Source of the DNA: Sphingobacterium yanglingense
Lineage (GTDB): Bacteria > Bacteroidota > Bacteroidia > Sphingobacteriales > Sphingobacteriaceae
DNA length: 64,000 bases
Assembly (NCBI RefSeq): GCF_004363245.1
Contig: NZ_SNYV01000020.1
Span: 1 to 64,000, forward strand
Reading direction: 5' to 3'
Within the stretch, counting starts at the first letter, position 1. Each line of letters starts with the position of its first letter. The notes under the pieces were generated by a model that was not told the DNA's origin, did no database searches, and saw nothing but the letters and a program-made list of their open reading frames with translations. The position numbers and the translations under genes were made by a program. Of this stretch, positions 8,838 through 16,939 are shown piece after piece.

Positions 8838-9530
8838 TCACGCACGGGCAATGGTCAACACGCTGACTTTAGCTCCAGATAGCTTGAGAATTCTACCCGC
8901 CTCACTTAAGGTCGCTCCAGTAGTCAGTATATCATCGACCAATGCAACATGTTTATCCTGTAGCATGCTATATCGTGGATTGACACTAAACACACCTTCG
9001 ACGTTTTCGTATCGTTCTGATCGACTTTTTTTCGTTTGACTTATATTGTATACCTTTCGTTTCAGCACATTCTCATGGACAGGTATACCTAGAGATTCTG
9101 ACAAGCCTATACCAAATTGGAATGCCTGATTATAGCCCCTCTCTCGGCGTTTTCTATTATGAATAGGGATAGCGACCAACATATCAAATCCCTGGTCTTT
9201 AGCAATATCATTTATTATCCTCCCATACATTTTCCCCAAAAAACGTCCTATCTGAGGTTTATTTCCGTACTTTAACTGATGTATAAGTCGTTCTACCCTT
9301 GAATTTTTAGACAGGTACAACATAGACATAGCCACCTCAAAATCCAACTTACCCCACAGCTGTCTAGCGGTCTCATTATTTACATCATGATGAAAATCTG
9401 TTAAGGGTAGATGATATAAGCATTCGGTACATACTATAGATTCATGAGCAAACAATGCCGTATCACAGGCTAGGCACAAATTGGGCAATAGCACATGCAG
9501 TAAGTCCCTTACAAAGTGAGTTATATTCAC
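8838..9530 (-). CDS. comF: ComF family phosphoribosyltransferase-like protein
   Basis: A 230-residue ComF/GntX protein. Residues 15-45 hold a four-cysteine zinc finger (CLACD, CTECL). The C-terminal phosphoribosyltransferase domain carries the PRPP loop VALVDDILTTGAT near residue 195 and the RERGYNQAF motif near residue 130. Family members take part in DNA uptake and recombination in competent bacteria, but elsewhere their role is unclear. The start is a GTG at 9530. No ATG lies nearby, and a TAAGTTTG promoter element at 9561-9554 fits this start. It converges with the tiny lipoprotein gene. Confidence 0.9.
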   Translation of the reverse strand: MNITHFVRDLLHVLLPNLCLACDTALFAHESIVCTECLYHLPLTDFHHDVNNETARQLWGKLDFEVAMSMLYLSKNSRVERLIHQLKYGNKPQIGRFLGKMYGRIINDIAKDQGFDMLVAIPIHNRKRRERGYNQAFQFGIGLSESLGIPVHENVLKRKVYNISQTKKSRSERYENVEGVFSVNPRYSMLQDKHVALVDDILTTGATLSEAGRILKLSGAKVSVLTIARA

Positions 9531-9553
9531 AACTAGTTTACCTTGGTATAAAG

Positions 9554-9561
9554 CAAACTTA
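9554..9561 (-). promoter_or_regulatory. comF -7 element
   Basis: TAAGTTTG on the minus strand, 23 bases before the GTG start of comF. No good -33 element is visible at the expected distance. Confidence 0.45.
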
Positions 9562-9585
9562 ATAAAATATGTCGGTTAAATCTAA

Positions 9586-10641
9586 CTAGTTAGTTTTCTC
9601 TTTTATAGCTAACTGTCCACATGCCGCATCAATATCCTTTCCTCGGCTCCTCCTTACATTCGTCACCACACCTTGACTCCTTAAATAGCTTGCAAAATCC
9701 TCAATTTTATCTGCTTCCGCGTTTACAAAATCAGCCAAGGATATTGGGTTATACTCTATGATATTGACTTTACAGGGCACATGTTTACAAAACTTTGCTA
9801 GCTCTTTAGCGTCCTGTAGCTCGTCATTAAAATTATGGAATACGATATATTCAAATGTAACAGGGTTTTTCGTCTTAGCATAGTAGTACCTCAGTGCTTC
9901 AGCCAAAGCGGTCAACGAATTCTGCTCATTAATGGGCATGATCTCATTTCGCTTTTTATCGTTAGCGGCATGCAACGACAGTGCAAGGTTAAAACGCACT
10001 TCGTCATCCCCGAGCTTCTTTATCATCTTAGCAATACCCGCTGTAGACACTGTAATGCGTTTCGCAGCCATATTTAATCCATCTGCTGCAGTTATACGTT
10101 CCACAGATTTCATCATGTTAGCATAATTAAGTAGCGGCTCCCCCATTCCCATATAAACAATATTACTTAAAGGTTGCCCATAATTGTCTTCTGCCTGTTT
10201 ACTGATGAGTACTACCTGATCATAGATCTCGTCCGCATTAAGGTTACGTTTACGATCCATATAGCCTGTTGCACAAAACTTACAAGTCAAACTGCAGCCC
10301 ACTTGCGAACTGACACAGGCGGTCATCCGGTCTGGTGTTGGAATCAACACCCCTTCTATCACATTTCCATCATATAAGGAAAAACTACTTTTGATTGTTT
10401 TGTCACTACTTATTTGAGATTCCTTGACCCTAACATAATTAATTGAAAAACTCTCTTTCAGTTTTTCTCGGAGGCTCTTACTGAGATTACTCATTTCCTC
10501 AAAATCTACAGCAGATTTTTGCCAAATCCACTCATAAATCTGTTTGGCTCTGAATCCCTGTTCGCCCATTTCTACGAGCTTTGCTTTCAATTGTTCTAAT
10601 GAAAGGCTCCGTATATCTATCAATTTTGTAGTATTCAACAC
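9586..10641 (-). CDS. rlmN: 23S rRNA (adenine2503-C2)-methyltransferase
   Basis: Radical-SAM enzyme that methylates A2503 of 23S rRNA and A37 of some tRNAs. The N-terminal domain includes FRAKQIYEWIWQKSA. The radical-SAM iron-sulfur motif is CSLTCKFC near residue 115, with the GMGEPLLNY and SLHAANDKKR segments after it. The C-terminal RRSRGKDIDAACGQL holds the catalytic cysteine. An ATG lies 36 bases upstream (10677), but a TATCTTTG promoter element (10653-10646) sits between it and this point, so I start at the GTG at 10641 (351 residues). A TTG at 10638 is equally possible. Confidence 0.95.
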   Translation of the reverse strand: MLNTTKLIDIRSLSLEQLKAKLVEMGEQGFRAKQIYEWIWQKSAVDFEEMSNLSKSLREKLKESFSINYVRVKESQISSDKTIKSSFSLYDGNVIEGVLIPTPDRMTACVSSQVGCSLTCKFCATGYMDRKRNLNADEIYDQVVLISKQAEDNYGQPLSNIVYMGMGEPLLNYANMMKSVERITAADGLNMAAKRITVSTAGIAKMIKKLGDDEVRFNLALSLHAANDKKRNEIMPINEQNSLTALAEALRYYYAKTKNPVTFEYIVFHNFNDELQDAKELAKFCKHVPCKVNIIEYNPISLADFVNAEADKIEDFASYLRSQGVVTNVRRSRGKDIDAACGQLAIKEKTN

Positions 10642-10645
10642 GATA

Positions 10646-10653
10646 CAAAGATA
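10646..10653 (-). promoter_or_regulatory. rlmN -7 element that decides the start
   Basis: TATCTTTG on the minus strand, ending 4 bases before the GTG at 10641. If used, the transcript begins at or beside the start codon, so the mRNA would be leaderless or nearly so. No clear -33 element is present. Confidence 0.5.
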
Positions 10654-10756
10654 CGTCAATTTTCCCTTTTTCACCATTTTTTGTTTTTTGAATCGCGCCG
10701 GTTACGACATATTCCAAAGTAGTATTCCTATATTGCACACAAAACAACTAAACACA

Positions 10757-11581
10757 ATGAAGTATTATTTTTTTATCTCAATTATCAGCGGAATAGCGTT
10801 AATGAGCTCATGCGGTTCAAATAAGTACACAGCAACGGAAAAAGTATATAAGAAAAAAGCAAAAGAGTTTGCAATACAGTATAAAGAAGCTCCTGTAAAA
10901 GGACAGCTCGGGAAAATAACAAGTAAGGATAAAGAATGGATCGCTTCTATTAATTTCGGAATTCGCAAACCAAACTATGTAATGATTCACCATACGGCAC
11001 AAGATTCATTAGCACAAACAGTAAAAACATTCCATAACGCTAAAGCAGGCGTCAGTTCGCATTATGTAATTGGGAGAGACGGTAAAATCGTGCAAATGGT
11101 CAATGATCTGTATCGTGGTCACCACGCTGGGGCCGGACGCTGGGGCAATGATACAGACTTAAATTCCTCATCTATCGGTATAGAGCTTGACAACAATGGC
11201 ACCACCGATCCATGGACGGACAAACAAATACAAGCCCTTCTCGATCTATTAGGGACTCTTAAAGAAAGCTACAATATTCCCCAAGCAAATTTCATCGGAC
11301 ATATGGACTACGCTCCGACACGTAAAAATGACCCCTCACGTTTCCCGTGGAAAATTCTCGCCGACAAAGGTTTCGGATACTGGTATGACGAATACCTAGA
11401 AAATGTACCAGTAGGTTTTGAACCGCGGCTAGCACTCCGAATAATCGGTTACGATGTAAAAAATCTCGATGCAGCGATAAAAGCATTCAAACAACACTAC
11501 ATACAAAAAGAGACAAACTCTGCCCAACTGACAGAACACGACCTCAAGGTACTATATTCTATCTTTAAGAAATACTTATAA
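10757..11581 (+). CDS. N-acetylmuramoyl-L-alanine amidase lipoprotein
   Basis: A 274-residue lipoprotein (lipobox MSSC near residue 19) with an Amidase_2/PGRP-type zinc amidase domain (about residues 75-215). Motifs are VMIHHTAQDS (first zinc His), SSHYVIGRDGKIVQMV, GIELDNNG, and FIGHMDYAPTRKNDPS (second His plus catalytic Lys region). Such enzymes cleave the MurNAc-L-Ala bond in periplasmic peptidoglycan, for turnover or recycling. A longer frame begins at 10544, but the ATG at 10757 gives the lipoprotein signal and clears rlmN. It converges with rimO and shares a terminator with it. Confidence 0.9.
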   Translation: MKYYFFISIISGIALMSSCGSNKYTATEKVYKKKAKEFAIQYKEAPVKGQLGKITSKDKEWIASINFGIRKPNYVMIHHTAQDSLAQTVKTFHNAKAGVSSHYVIGRDGKIVQMVNDLYRGHHAGAGRWGNDTDLNSSSIGIELDNNGTTDPWTDKQIQALLDLLGTLKESYNIPQANFIGHMDYAPTRKNDPSRFPWKILADKGFGYWYDEYLENVPVGFEPRLALRIIGYDVKNLDAAIKAFKQHYIQKETNSAQLTEHDLKVLYSIFKKYL

Positions 11582-11608
11582 AAAAAGAGGCTTCAGCCCC
11601 TTTTTTTA
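11580..11608. terminator. Bidirectional terminator, amidase and rimO
   Basis: A stem of about 11 pairs (AAAAAGAGGCT with AGCCCCTTTTT, one mismatch) flanked by A- and T-runs. It lies between two convergent genes, so it can stop both. Confidence 0.8.
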
Positions 11609-11613
11609 TAAAA

Positions 11614-12948
11614 TCACTTTACAACTGAGCCGTAGAGATCAAAGTCTTCAGCCCGCTCTATAACAACGTTCACGAAATCTCCTATCCGTAGATAATTGTC
11701 TTTTGCAGCGATTATGACTTCATTATCGACCTCAGGAGAGTCATATTCTGTTCGTCCTATATAGTAATCTCCATCTATACGATCGACCAATACTTTATAG
11801 CTATTTCCCACTTTAGATTGATTGATGTCATAAGAAATCCCTTGTTGAACTTCCATAATTGCATCGACTCGCCCTTGTTTAACCTCTTCTGGAACATTAT
11901 CTTCAAGATTATGAGCATGAGTCTTCTCTTCGTGGGAATAAGTAAAACAGCCCAAACGATCGAAACGTGTGCTCTCTACCCATCCTAACATTTCCTCAAA
12001 ATCCTGTTCTGTTTCTCCAGGATATCCACAGATCAAGGTCGTTCGTAGTGCGATATTTGGTACTTTATCTCTTATTTTATTCACCAAGTCGATTTGCTTT
12101 TGTTTCGTCGTACCTCTGCGCATAGAAGTCAACATATTATCTGTTATATGCTGCAGAGGCATATCCAAATAATTACAGATGTTGCTCCGTTCATTCATGG
12201 CATCTAATATATCCATAGGAAAGCCCGAAGGATATGCATATTGCAAACGAATCCAATCGATTCCCTCAACATCAGACAGGTGTCTCAACAAATCTGAAAG
12301 ATTTCTTTTACCGTAAATATCCAACCCATAATAGGTAAGATCCTGCGCTATGAGAATTAACTCTTTCGTGCCGTTAGATGCAAGAAATTTAGCTTCCTTC
12401 ACTAAATCATCAATCGATTTTGATACATGCTTACCTCTCATTAATGGTATAGCACAAAATGAGCAGGGACGGTTACATCCTTCTGCAATCTTAAAATACG
12501 AAAAGTGAGAAGGGGTCGTTAATAACCGCTCTCCTAGCAGCTCATGTCTATAATCAGCTCCTATAGAGGATAGCAAGTCTGGCAAGTCATTCGTTCCAAA
12601 ATAAGCATCTATATTAGGAATTTCTGTCTGTAATTCAGGTTTATATCGCTCAGATAAACATCCTGTCACAATTACCTTATTTACCTTGCCCTGATCCTTC
12701 AATTCGGAGAATTGTAAAATAGTATCAATAGACTCCTGCTTCGCATTATCGATAAAACCACAGGTATTAATAACCACAATATCATTGGCCTGTATATTAT
12801 TTGACTCATGTACAACATCGATCTGATTACCCTTAAGTTGTCCCATCAACACCTCACTATCGTGAATATTCTTTGAACAACCCAATGTAACCACATTTAC
12901 CCGTGGCTTAGCTGTTAAAATTGTCGCTTTTGTTTGCTTTGTTTTCAT
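11614..12948 (-). CDS. rimO: Ribosomal protein S12 methylthiotransferase
   Basis: Radical-SAM methylthiotransferase that modifies an aspartate of ribosomal protein S12. It has 444 residues in the standard order. The UPF0004 domain has the first cysteine in TLGCSKN near residue 24 and another in NTCGFID. The radical-SAM core has CNRPCSFC near residue 158 and the FAIPLMRGKHVS run-on. A TRAM domain follows (about 375-440). RimO rather than MiaB is indicated by the SKNIHDSE and AIPLMRGKH wording. It lies 112 bases downstream of ftsY on the same strand. Confidence 0.93.
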   Translation of the reverse strand: MKTKQTKATILTAKPRVNVVTLGCSKNIHDSEVLMGQLKGNQIDVVHESNNIQANDIVVINTCGFIDNAKQESIDTILQFSELKDQGKVNKVIVTGCLSERYKPELQTEIPNIDAYFGTNDLPDLLSSIGADYRHELLGERLLTTPSHFSYFKIAEGCNRPCSFCAIPLMRGKHVSKSIDDLVKEAKFLASNGTKELILIAQDLTYYGLDIYGKRNLSDLLRHLSDVEGIDWIRLQYAYPSGFPMDILDAMNERSNICNYLDMPLQHITDNMLTSMRRGTTKQKQIDLVNKIRDKVPNIALRTTLICGYPGETEQDFEEMLGWVESTRFDRLGCFTYSHEEKTHAHNLEDNVPEEVKQGRVDAIMEVQQGISYDINQSKVGNSYKVLVDRIDGDYYIGRTEYDSPEVDNEVIIAAKDNYLRIGDFVNVVIERAEDFDLYGSVVK

Positions 12949-13060
12949 TTTATAGTTTTGAGTAGTGCGAAATGAGTATTATAAAAAAGACTCTTCCACT
13001 CTCTTTAACAACGGTTTAGCAATTCCAAATCAAGATTGCTCTACGACGATGGAAGTTTCC

Positions 13061-14023
13061 CTACTTAAACAACGAATCGACGAAATCTTTTTTATTGAAA
13101 AGTTGCAAATCTCCGATCTTTTCCCCAACTCCGATATACTTCACTGGAATTTTGAACTGATCAGATATCCCAATTACAACCCCACCTTTAGCTGTTCCAT
13201 CCAACTTTGTCAAGGCCAAGGCATTGACATCTGTCGCTTGAGTAAACTGTGAACACTGCTCTATAGCATTTTGCCCCGTGGAAGCATCTAATACCAATAG
13301 AATCTCGTGAGGTGCTCCTGGAATCACTTTCTGCATTACATTTTTAATCTTACCAAGTTCATTCATCAGTCCGACCTTATTATGTAACCGCCCAGCAGTA
13401 TCAATAATCACTACATCATCGCCATTGGACACCGCGGACTTAATCGTATCGAAAGCTACTGAGGCAGGATCCGATCCCATAGCCTGCGCGACCACACGAA
13501 CCCCTACACGCTCCCCCCATAGCTTTATTTGATCTACAGCTGCTGCTCTAAATGTATCCGCAGCTCCTAAAACCACTTTATTACCTGCAGATTTCAACTG
13601 ATGTGCCAACTTACCTATAGTTGTCGTCTTCCCTACACCATTTACACCGACTACCATAATAACGTATGGCTTATGATTACCATATTCGAAACTTTCGAAG
13701 TCATCGCTATTGTTCTCGGCCAATAATGCTTGAATTTCTTCCTTTAGCAGCCTATTCAACTCTTCGGTTCCGACATATTTATCCTTAGCCACCCGTCGTT
13801 GAATCCGGTCTACAATCTTCAACGTCGTTGTAACTCCAACATCGGATGTCACTAGCACCTCTTCGAGGTTATCCAGAACATCATCATCTATTGTTGTCTT
13901 ACCAACTACAGCTTTAGTAATCTTTGATAGAAAACCCTCTTTGGTCTTTTCTAATCCTTTGTCCAGAGCTTCTTGTGCTTCAGGAGTTTCTTGCTTCTTC
14001 TTAAAAAAATCGAATAAACCCAT
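13061..14023 (-). CDS. ftsY: Signal recognition particle receptor FtsY
   Basis: GTPase at the inner membrane that docks ribosome-SRP complexes for cotranslational insertion. 320 residues: a short N-terminal region without the long acidic A domain of E. coli, then the N domain and G domain. Motifs: P-loop GVNGVGKTTTIGKL near residue 125, DTFRAAAVDQ, DTAGRLHNK and TKLDGTAKGG. It lies downstream of rpmB-rpmG-DUF4295, a common Bacteroidota order, but a terminator-like hairpin and a TATATTTG element before it suggest a promoter of its own. Confidence 0.96.
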   Translation of the reverse strand: MGLFDFFKKKQETPEAQEALDKGLEKTKEGFLSKITKAVVGKTTIDDDVLDNLEEVLVTSDVGVTTTLKIVDRIQRRVAKDKYVGTEELNRLLKEEIQALLAENNSDDFESFEYGNHKPYVIMVVGVNGVGKTTTIGKLAHQLKSAGNKVVLGAADTFRAAAVDQIKLWGERVGVRVVAQAMGSDPASVAFDTIKSAVSNGDDVVIIDTAGRLHNKVGLMNELGKIKNVMQKVIPGAPHEILLVLDASTGQNAIEQCSQFTQATDVNALALTKLDGTAKGGVVIGISDQFKIPVKYIGVGEKIGDLQLFNKKDFVDSLFK

Positions 14024-14111
14024 GTTTCAAATTTAAAAAAAGTAAGAAGATTAAAAGCATATTTATAGACCAATGGTCTTCCATCTTTATGCTCTTCTTA
14101 TGTTTAGGAAG

Positions 14112-14119
14112 CAAATATA
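14112..14119 (-). promoter_or_regulatory. ftsY -7 element
   Basis: TATATTTG on the minus strand, about 90 bases before the ftsY ATG and directly after a terminator-like hairpin. The two together would separate ftsY expression from the ribosomal-protein genes upstream. Confidence 0.5.
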
Positions 14120-14120
14120 C

Positions 14121-14141
14121 TAAAAAAGCCCTTTCGGCTTA
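14121..14141 (-). terminator. Short terminator after DUF4295
   Basis: On the minus strand a 5-pair stem (AAGCC with GGCTT) with a small GAAAG loop is followed by a run of U. The stem is short, so it may be leaky and act as an attenuator between the ribosomal-protein genes and ftsY. Confidence 0.55.
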
Positions 14142-14201
14142 TGCACCAAAACGGCTCTTCAACTTTTTAAAGAAAAACTTTAAAAAAGGAATATTTTCTG
14201 C

Positions 14202-14363
14202 TTATTTATTTGCTGCAGCAAGAACGTCTTTAACGTTGTCATTGTGCACCATGCTCTCTTTGAAAGTATAAGCTCCTGTTTTAGCAGATTTAGTTGTGAT
14301 GATTACTTTAGTATATTCCTTACCACCACCTTTTTGTAACGATGCTACCGATTTCTTTGCCAT
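14202..14363 (-). CDS. DUF4295 family small basic protein
   Basis: A 53-residue lysine-rich protein, starting MAKKSVASLQKGG and ending VLAAANK. It matches the DUF4295 family, found almost only in Bacteroidota and regularly encoded right after rpmB and rpmG. The basic composition and location suggest a ribosome-associated role, but none is proven. It lies 48 bases after rpmG on the same strand. Its small size makes it easy to miss. Confidence 0.88.
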   Translation of the reverse strand: MAKKSVASLQKGGGKEYTKVIITTKSAKTGAYTFKESMVHNDNVKDVLAAANK

Positions 14364-14411
14364 AATTATATTTTTTAACTTGGATCAAGCTTAAACCTAT
14401 CCAAATATGAT

Positions 14412-14594
14412 TTATTTAATTTCTTTATGAACAGTCACTTTTCTCAATACAGGATTGAATTTCTTCAATTCCAAACGCTCTGTTGTGTTCTTTTTGTTCT
14501 TCGTTGTGATGTAACGTGACATACCTGGAAGACCACTTTCTTTATGCTCAGTACACTCTAAAATAACCTGTACTCTATTTCCTTTTTTAGCCAT
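14412..14594 (-). CDS. rpmG: 50S ribosomal protein L33
   Basis: A 60-residue L33, a small basic protein near the ribosomal E site. Visible family features are the start MAKKGNRVQVILECT, the RYITTKNKKNT middle and the KFNPVLRKVTVHKE end. There is no CxxC pair (only one Cys, near residue 14), so it is the zinc-free form. It lies 74 bases downstream of rpmB. Confidence 0.97.
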   Translation of the reverse strand: MAKKGNRVQVILECTEHKESGLPGMSRYITTKNKKNTTERLELKKFNPVLRKVTVHKEIK

Positions 14595-14668
14595 TGTTTT
14601 ACTTTATTTTAATCCCTCAGCTGACGGATCGATTTCATGAATATCTTTAATTAACAGGCAATTATCTA

Positions 14669-14902
14669 CTAAACGTATCCTTTTTTGATAAATTTACTGA
14701 TAACCGAAGTAATTCCGTTTTTGTTAATTGTTTTAATCGCAGACGTAGATACTTTCAACGTAATCCAACGATCTTCTTCAGGAATGTAAAAACGCTTAGT
14801 TTGTAGATTAGGATAAAACTTACGCTTGGTCTTAACGTTCGAGTGAGATACGTTATTTCCCTTTAATGCCGTTTTGCCTGTTAAGTCACAAATTCTTGAC
14901 AT
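14669..14902 (-). CDS. rpmB: 50S ribosomal protein L28
   Basis: A 77-residue L28, normal in length. It has CDLTGKTALKGNNVSHS at the start, KRKFYPNLQ and KRFYIPEEDRWITLKVS in the middle, and a basic C-terminus. It is the first gene of the rpmB-rpmG-DUF4295 operon. Two candidate promoters lie upstream: a near match GATATTTG at 14973-14966 with a TTG 20 bases further up, and a perfect TACCTTTG at 15058-15051. Confidence 0.97.
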   Translation of the reverse strand: MSRICDLTGKTALKGNNVSHSNVKTKRKFYPNLQTKRFYIPEEDRWITLKVSTSAIKTINKNGITSVISKFIKKGYV

Positions 14903-15050
14903 GATATTTATTTTTAATGTTGTCTATTTACATAAATCACCTTTGCACTCTCTGCAAAGAGTTTGCAAATATCTAAATTTATTTTGGGATTTACAACAAC
15001 TAAGGGTATAAATATTTTTATAAAATATTCTATTATTCGTGGAGTACTCG

Positions 15051-15058
15051 CAAAGGTA
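15051..15058 (-). promoter_or_regulatory. Upstream rpmB -7 element
   Basis: TACCTTTG on the minus strand. If used, it gives rpmB a leader of about 145 bases, long enough for ribosomal-protein feedback control, though I see no defined structure. Confidence 0.4.
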
Positions 15059-15209
15059 AGTCTTTTGAAATATTTTCTACTTCTTTGTCTCTAAAAATAG
15101 TTTTCAACAATTAACATTATTATTCTTCAACAAGTGTGCGCTACGTTGCAAATGAACCCAAAACAGCAGCATTCATTCACATTCTATTCTTATTTAAGAA
15201 TTATAATCC

Positions 15210-15217
15210 CACCTTTG
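15210..15217 (+). promoter_or_regulatory. recO -7 element
   Basis: CACCTTTG, one mismatch from TAnnTTTG, ending 26 bases before the recO ATG. No convincing -33 element. Confidence 0.35.
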
Positions 15218-15243
15218 TATAAGCTTGTCTATCCAATCAAAAT

Positions 15244-15966
15244 ATGCTACAAAAGACAAAAGGAATTGCACTAAAGACTACAAATTATTCAGAGAGTAGT
15301 ATTGTTGCTCAAATATTTACGGAGAACCTTGGCTTACAATCCTATCTGATCAATGGTGCAAGAAAGCCAAAAGCCAAAATACACATCAATATGTTACAGC
15401 CTCTTCATCTTTTAGATATGATTGTATACGTAAAAGAAGGGAGCAACCTACAGCGAATCAAAGAAGCACACCCGGCGCCAGCACTTGCACAAGTACCTTT
15501 AGATATCAAAAAAGGTGCAATAGCACTATTCCTAAATGAAGTTCTATATAAAGTTTTAAAACATCAACATCCTGACCCTCATCTTTTTCATTTCGTCTAT
15601 CAATCAATACTCTGGTTGGACCAAACAAATCTTTCTATCCAAAATTTTCATCTTTGTTTTTTAATGAAATTGAGTCGATTCTTAGGATATCTACCCAGCA
15701 CAACTTCACAATCAAAACCTTTTTTTGATTTGATGGAGGGACGATTTACTAATAGTCTTCCTGCTCACACCTACGTATTACAAGAGCCACACACCAATTT
15801 GTTTCATAGCATTCTCAGTTGTAGCTATGAAAACAGTGCTGATATCGTGATAAAGCATAATGACCGTATATATATCCTACAACAGATTATAAATTTTTAC
15901 CGGTTGCATACGGAAAATTTCGGGATAGTTAACTCTCTAGAGATTCTAGAAGAAATTTTCCATTAA
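15244..15966 (+). CDS. recO: DNA repair protein RecO
   Basis: A 240-residue recombination mediator that helps load RecA onto gaps coated with single-strand binding protein. The N-terminal OB-fold is recognisable (KTKGIALKTTNYSESSIVAQIF, then LINGARKPKAK). The C-terminal helical domain includes FLMKLSRFLGYLP. The zinc-binding cysteines seen in some RecO proteins are absent, as is usual in Bacteroidota. It is the only plus-strand gene between the ribosomal-protein operon and DUF805. Confidence 0.92.
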   Translation: MLQKTKGIALKTTNYSESSIVAQIFTENLGLQSYLINGARKPKAKIHINMLQPLHLLDMIVYVKEGSNLQRIKEAHPAPALAQVPLDIKKGAIALFLNEVLYKVLKHQHPDPHLFHFVYQSILWLDQTNLSIQNFHLCFLMKLSRFLGYLPSTTSQSKPFFDLMEGRFTNSLPAHTYVLQEPHTNLFHSILSCSYENSADIVIKHNDRIYILQQIINFYRLHTENFGIVNSLEILEEIFH

Positions 15967-16007
15967 ATTTCCGGTTAAAAAAAAATAATCTATTTTTGAA
16001 TTATCAA

Positions 16008-16015
16008 TATCTTTG
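16008..16015 (+). promoter_or_regulatory. DUF805 gene -7 element
   Basis: TATCTTTG lies within the first codons of the longer reading frame that begins at 15996. Transcription would start near 16022, so translation must begin further on, which fits the ATG at 16065. Confidence 0.5.
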
Positions 16016-16064
16016 TTACATAAATAACTACACTATAATTAATACAACATTAACAACTACAACT

Positions 16065-16535
16065 ATGGAATGGTATTTAAAAGTCGTAAGAGACAATTAC
16101 GCAAACTTCAACGGTCGTGCTCGACGCAAAGAATATTGGATGTTCTTTTTGATAAATGTCGGTATCAGTCTAGTCTTGAGCCTAATTGACAGTTTATTTG
16201 GATTAAAAATGGGAGGAAACGAAATGGCAGCTTATGGTGGCGGAACCGGTGTCATTGGAGGAATTTACTCTTTAGCCGTTTTCATCCCGGGTCTCGCTGT
16301 AACTGTAAGACGATTACATGATTCTGGCAAATCTGGATGGAACTATCTTTGGGTATTAACATGTATTGGCGCATTTTATGTTCTATATCTTCTTATTCAA
16401 GAAGGAGACCGTGGTCAAAACCAATATGGAGAGGATCCAAAAGGAGGGGAGAATGAGGACCCATTCGCTGGACAACGTGAACTTAATAATCCTTTCTCAG
16501 GACAGAATAACCCATTTAAAAACGACAATCAATAA
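16065..16535 (+). CDS. DUF805 family membrane protein
   Basis: A 156-residue inner-membrane protein of the DUF805 family (YhaH/YhaI-like), function unknown. The hallmark start EWYLKVVRDNYANFNGRARR is followed by four hydrophobic spans and the conserved TVRRLHDSGKSGW near residue 85, then EGDRGQNQYGEDP. The C-terminal ~25 residues are a polar Asn/Pro/Phe-rich tail. I start at 16065, not 15996, because a promoter element lies in between and the family begins with this sequence. A strong terminator follows. Confidence 0.9.
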   Translation: MEWYLKVVRDNYANFNGRARRKEYWMFFLINVGISLVLSLIDSLFGLKMGGNEMAAYGGGTGVIGGIYSLAVFIPGLAVTVRRLHDSGKSGWNYLWVLTCIGAFYVLYLLIQEGDRGQNQYGEDPKGGENEDPFAGQRELNNPFSGQNNPFKNDNQ

Positions 16536-16554
16536 ATCCCCGTTTGGTTAAAAT

Positions 16555-16590
16555 AAAAAAGCCCGGAATCTTTTGGATTCCGGGCTTTTT
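16555..16590. terminator. Bidirectional terminator, DUF805 and csp
   Basis: A perfect 10-pair stem (GCCCGGAATC at 16561-16570 with GATTCCGGGC at 16576-16585) with a 5-base loop, flanked by an A-run and a T-run. It serves the two convergent genes. Confidence 0.93.
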
Positions 16591-16615
16591 CACAATAAAT
16601 ATATATTAGAATCTA

Positions 16616-16807
16616 CTAGATAACTTTTACATTTACTGCATTAAGACCTTTACGACCTTGCTCTACTTCGTAAGTGACATCATCACCTTCACGAACTTTG
16701 TCTACTAATCCCGAAACGTGAACAAAAATTTCGCTCTCGCCTGATGCAGGGATAATGAAACCGAAACCTTTGGTCTCATTAAAGAATTTTACTTTACCTT
16801 CTTGCAT
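16616..16807 (-). CDS. Cold-shock domain protein
   Basis: A 63-residue single cold-shock domain that binds single-stranded RNA or DNA, probably as an RNA chaperone. RNP1 (KGFGFI) lies near residue 13 and RNP2 (EIFVHVS) near residue 26, with the EGRKGLNAVNV end typical of CspA-like proteins. The length is typical for a lone Csp. The AT-rich upstream leader may carry temperature-responsive structure as in other csp genes, but I cannot show this. Confidence 0.95.
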   Translation of the reverse strand: MQEGKVKFFNETKGFGFIIPASGESEIFVHVSGLVDKVREGDDVTYEVEQGRKGLNAVNVKVI

Positions 16808-16939
16808 TATATTAAATTGTTAATTTTCCTAAAGATAATGGATAAAAAACAAAAACTTATCATTTATTTTAAAACTATATTAAACATTATCACTTTTTCT
16901 TTGTCTATCGAATTATAAAACATTTTAGAAAACAATGAT

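Larger units (their letters stand above)
14903..15243. other. Divergent intergenic region, rpmB and recO
   Basis: 341 bases without a gene. It holds the promoter elements for rpmB (minus) and recO (plus) noted separately and is otherwise AT-rich. I looked for tRNA-like or riboswitch-like folds and saw none. Confidence 0.6.

Noticed and set aside
9586..10677. The longer rlmN frame starting at 10677
   Set aside because: A promoter element lies between it and the family start, so the upstream 12 codons would not be transcribed from that promoter.
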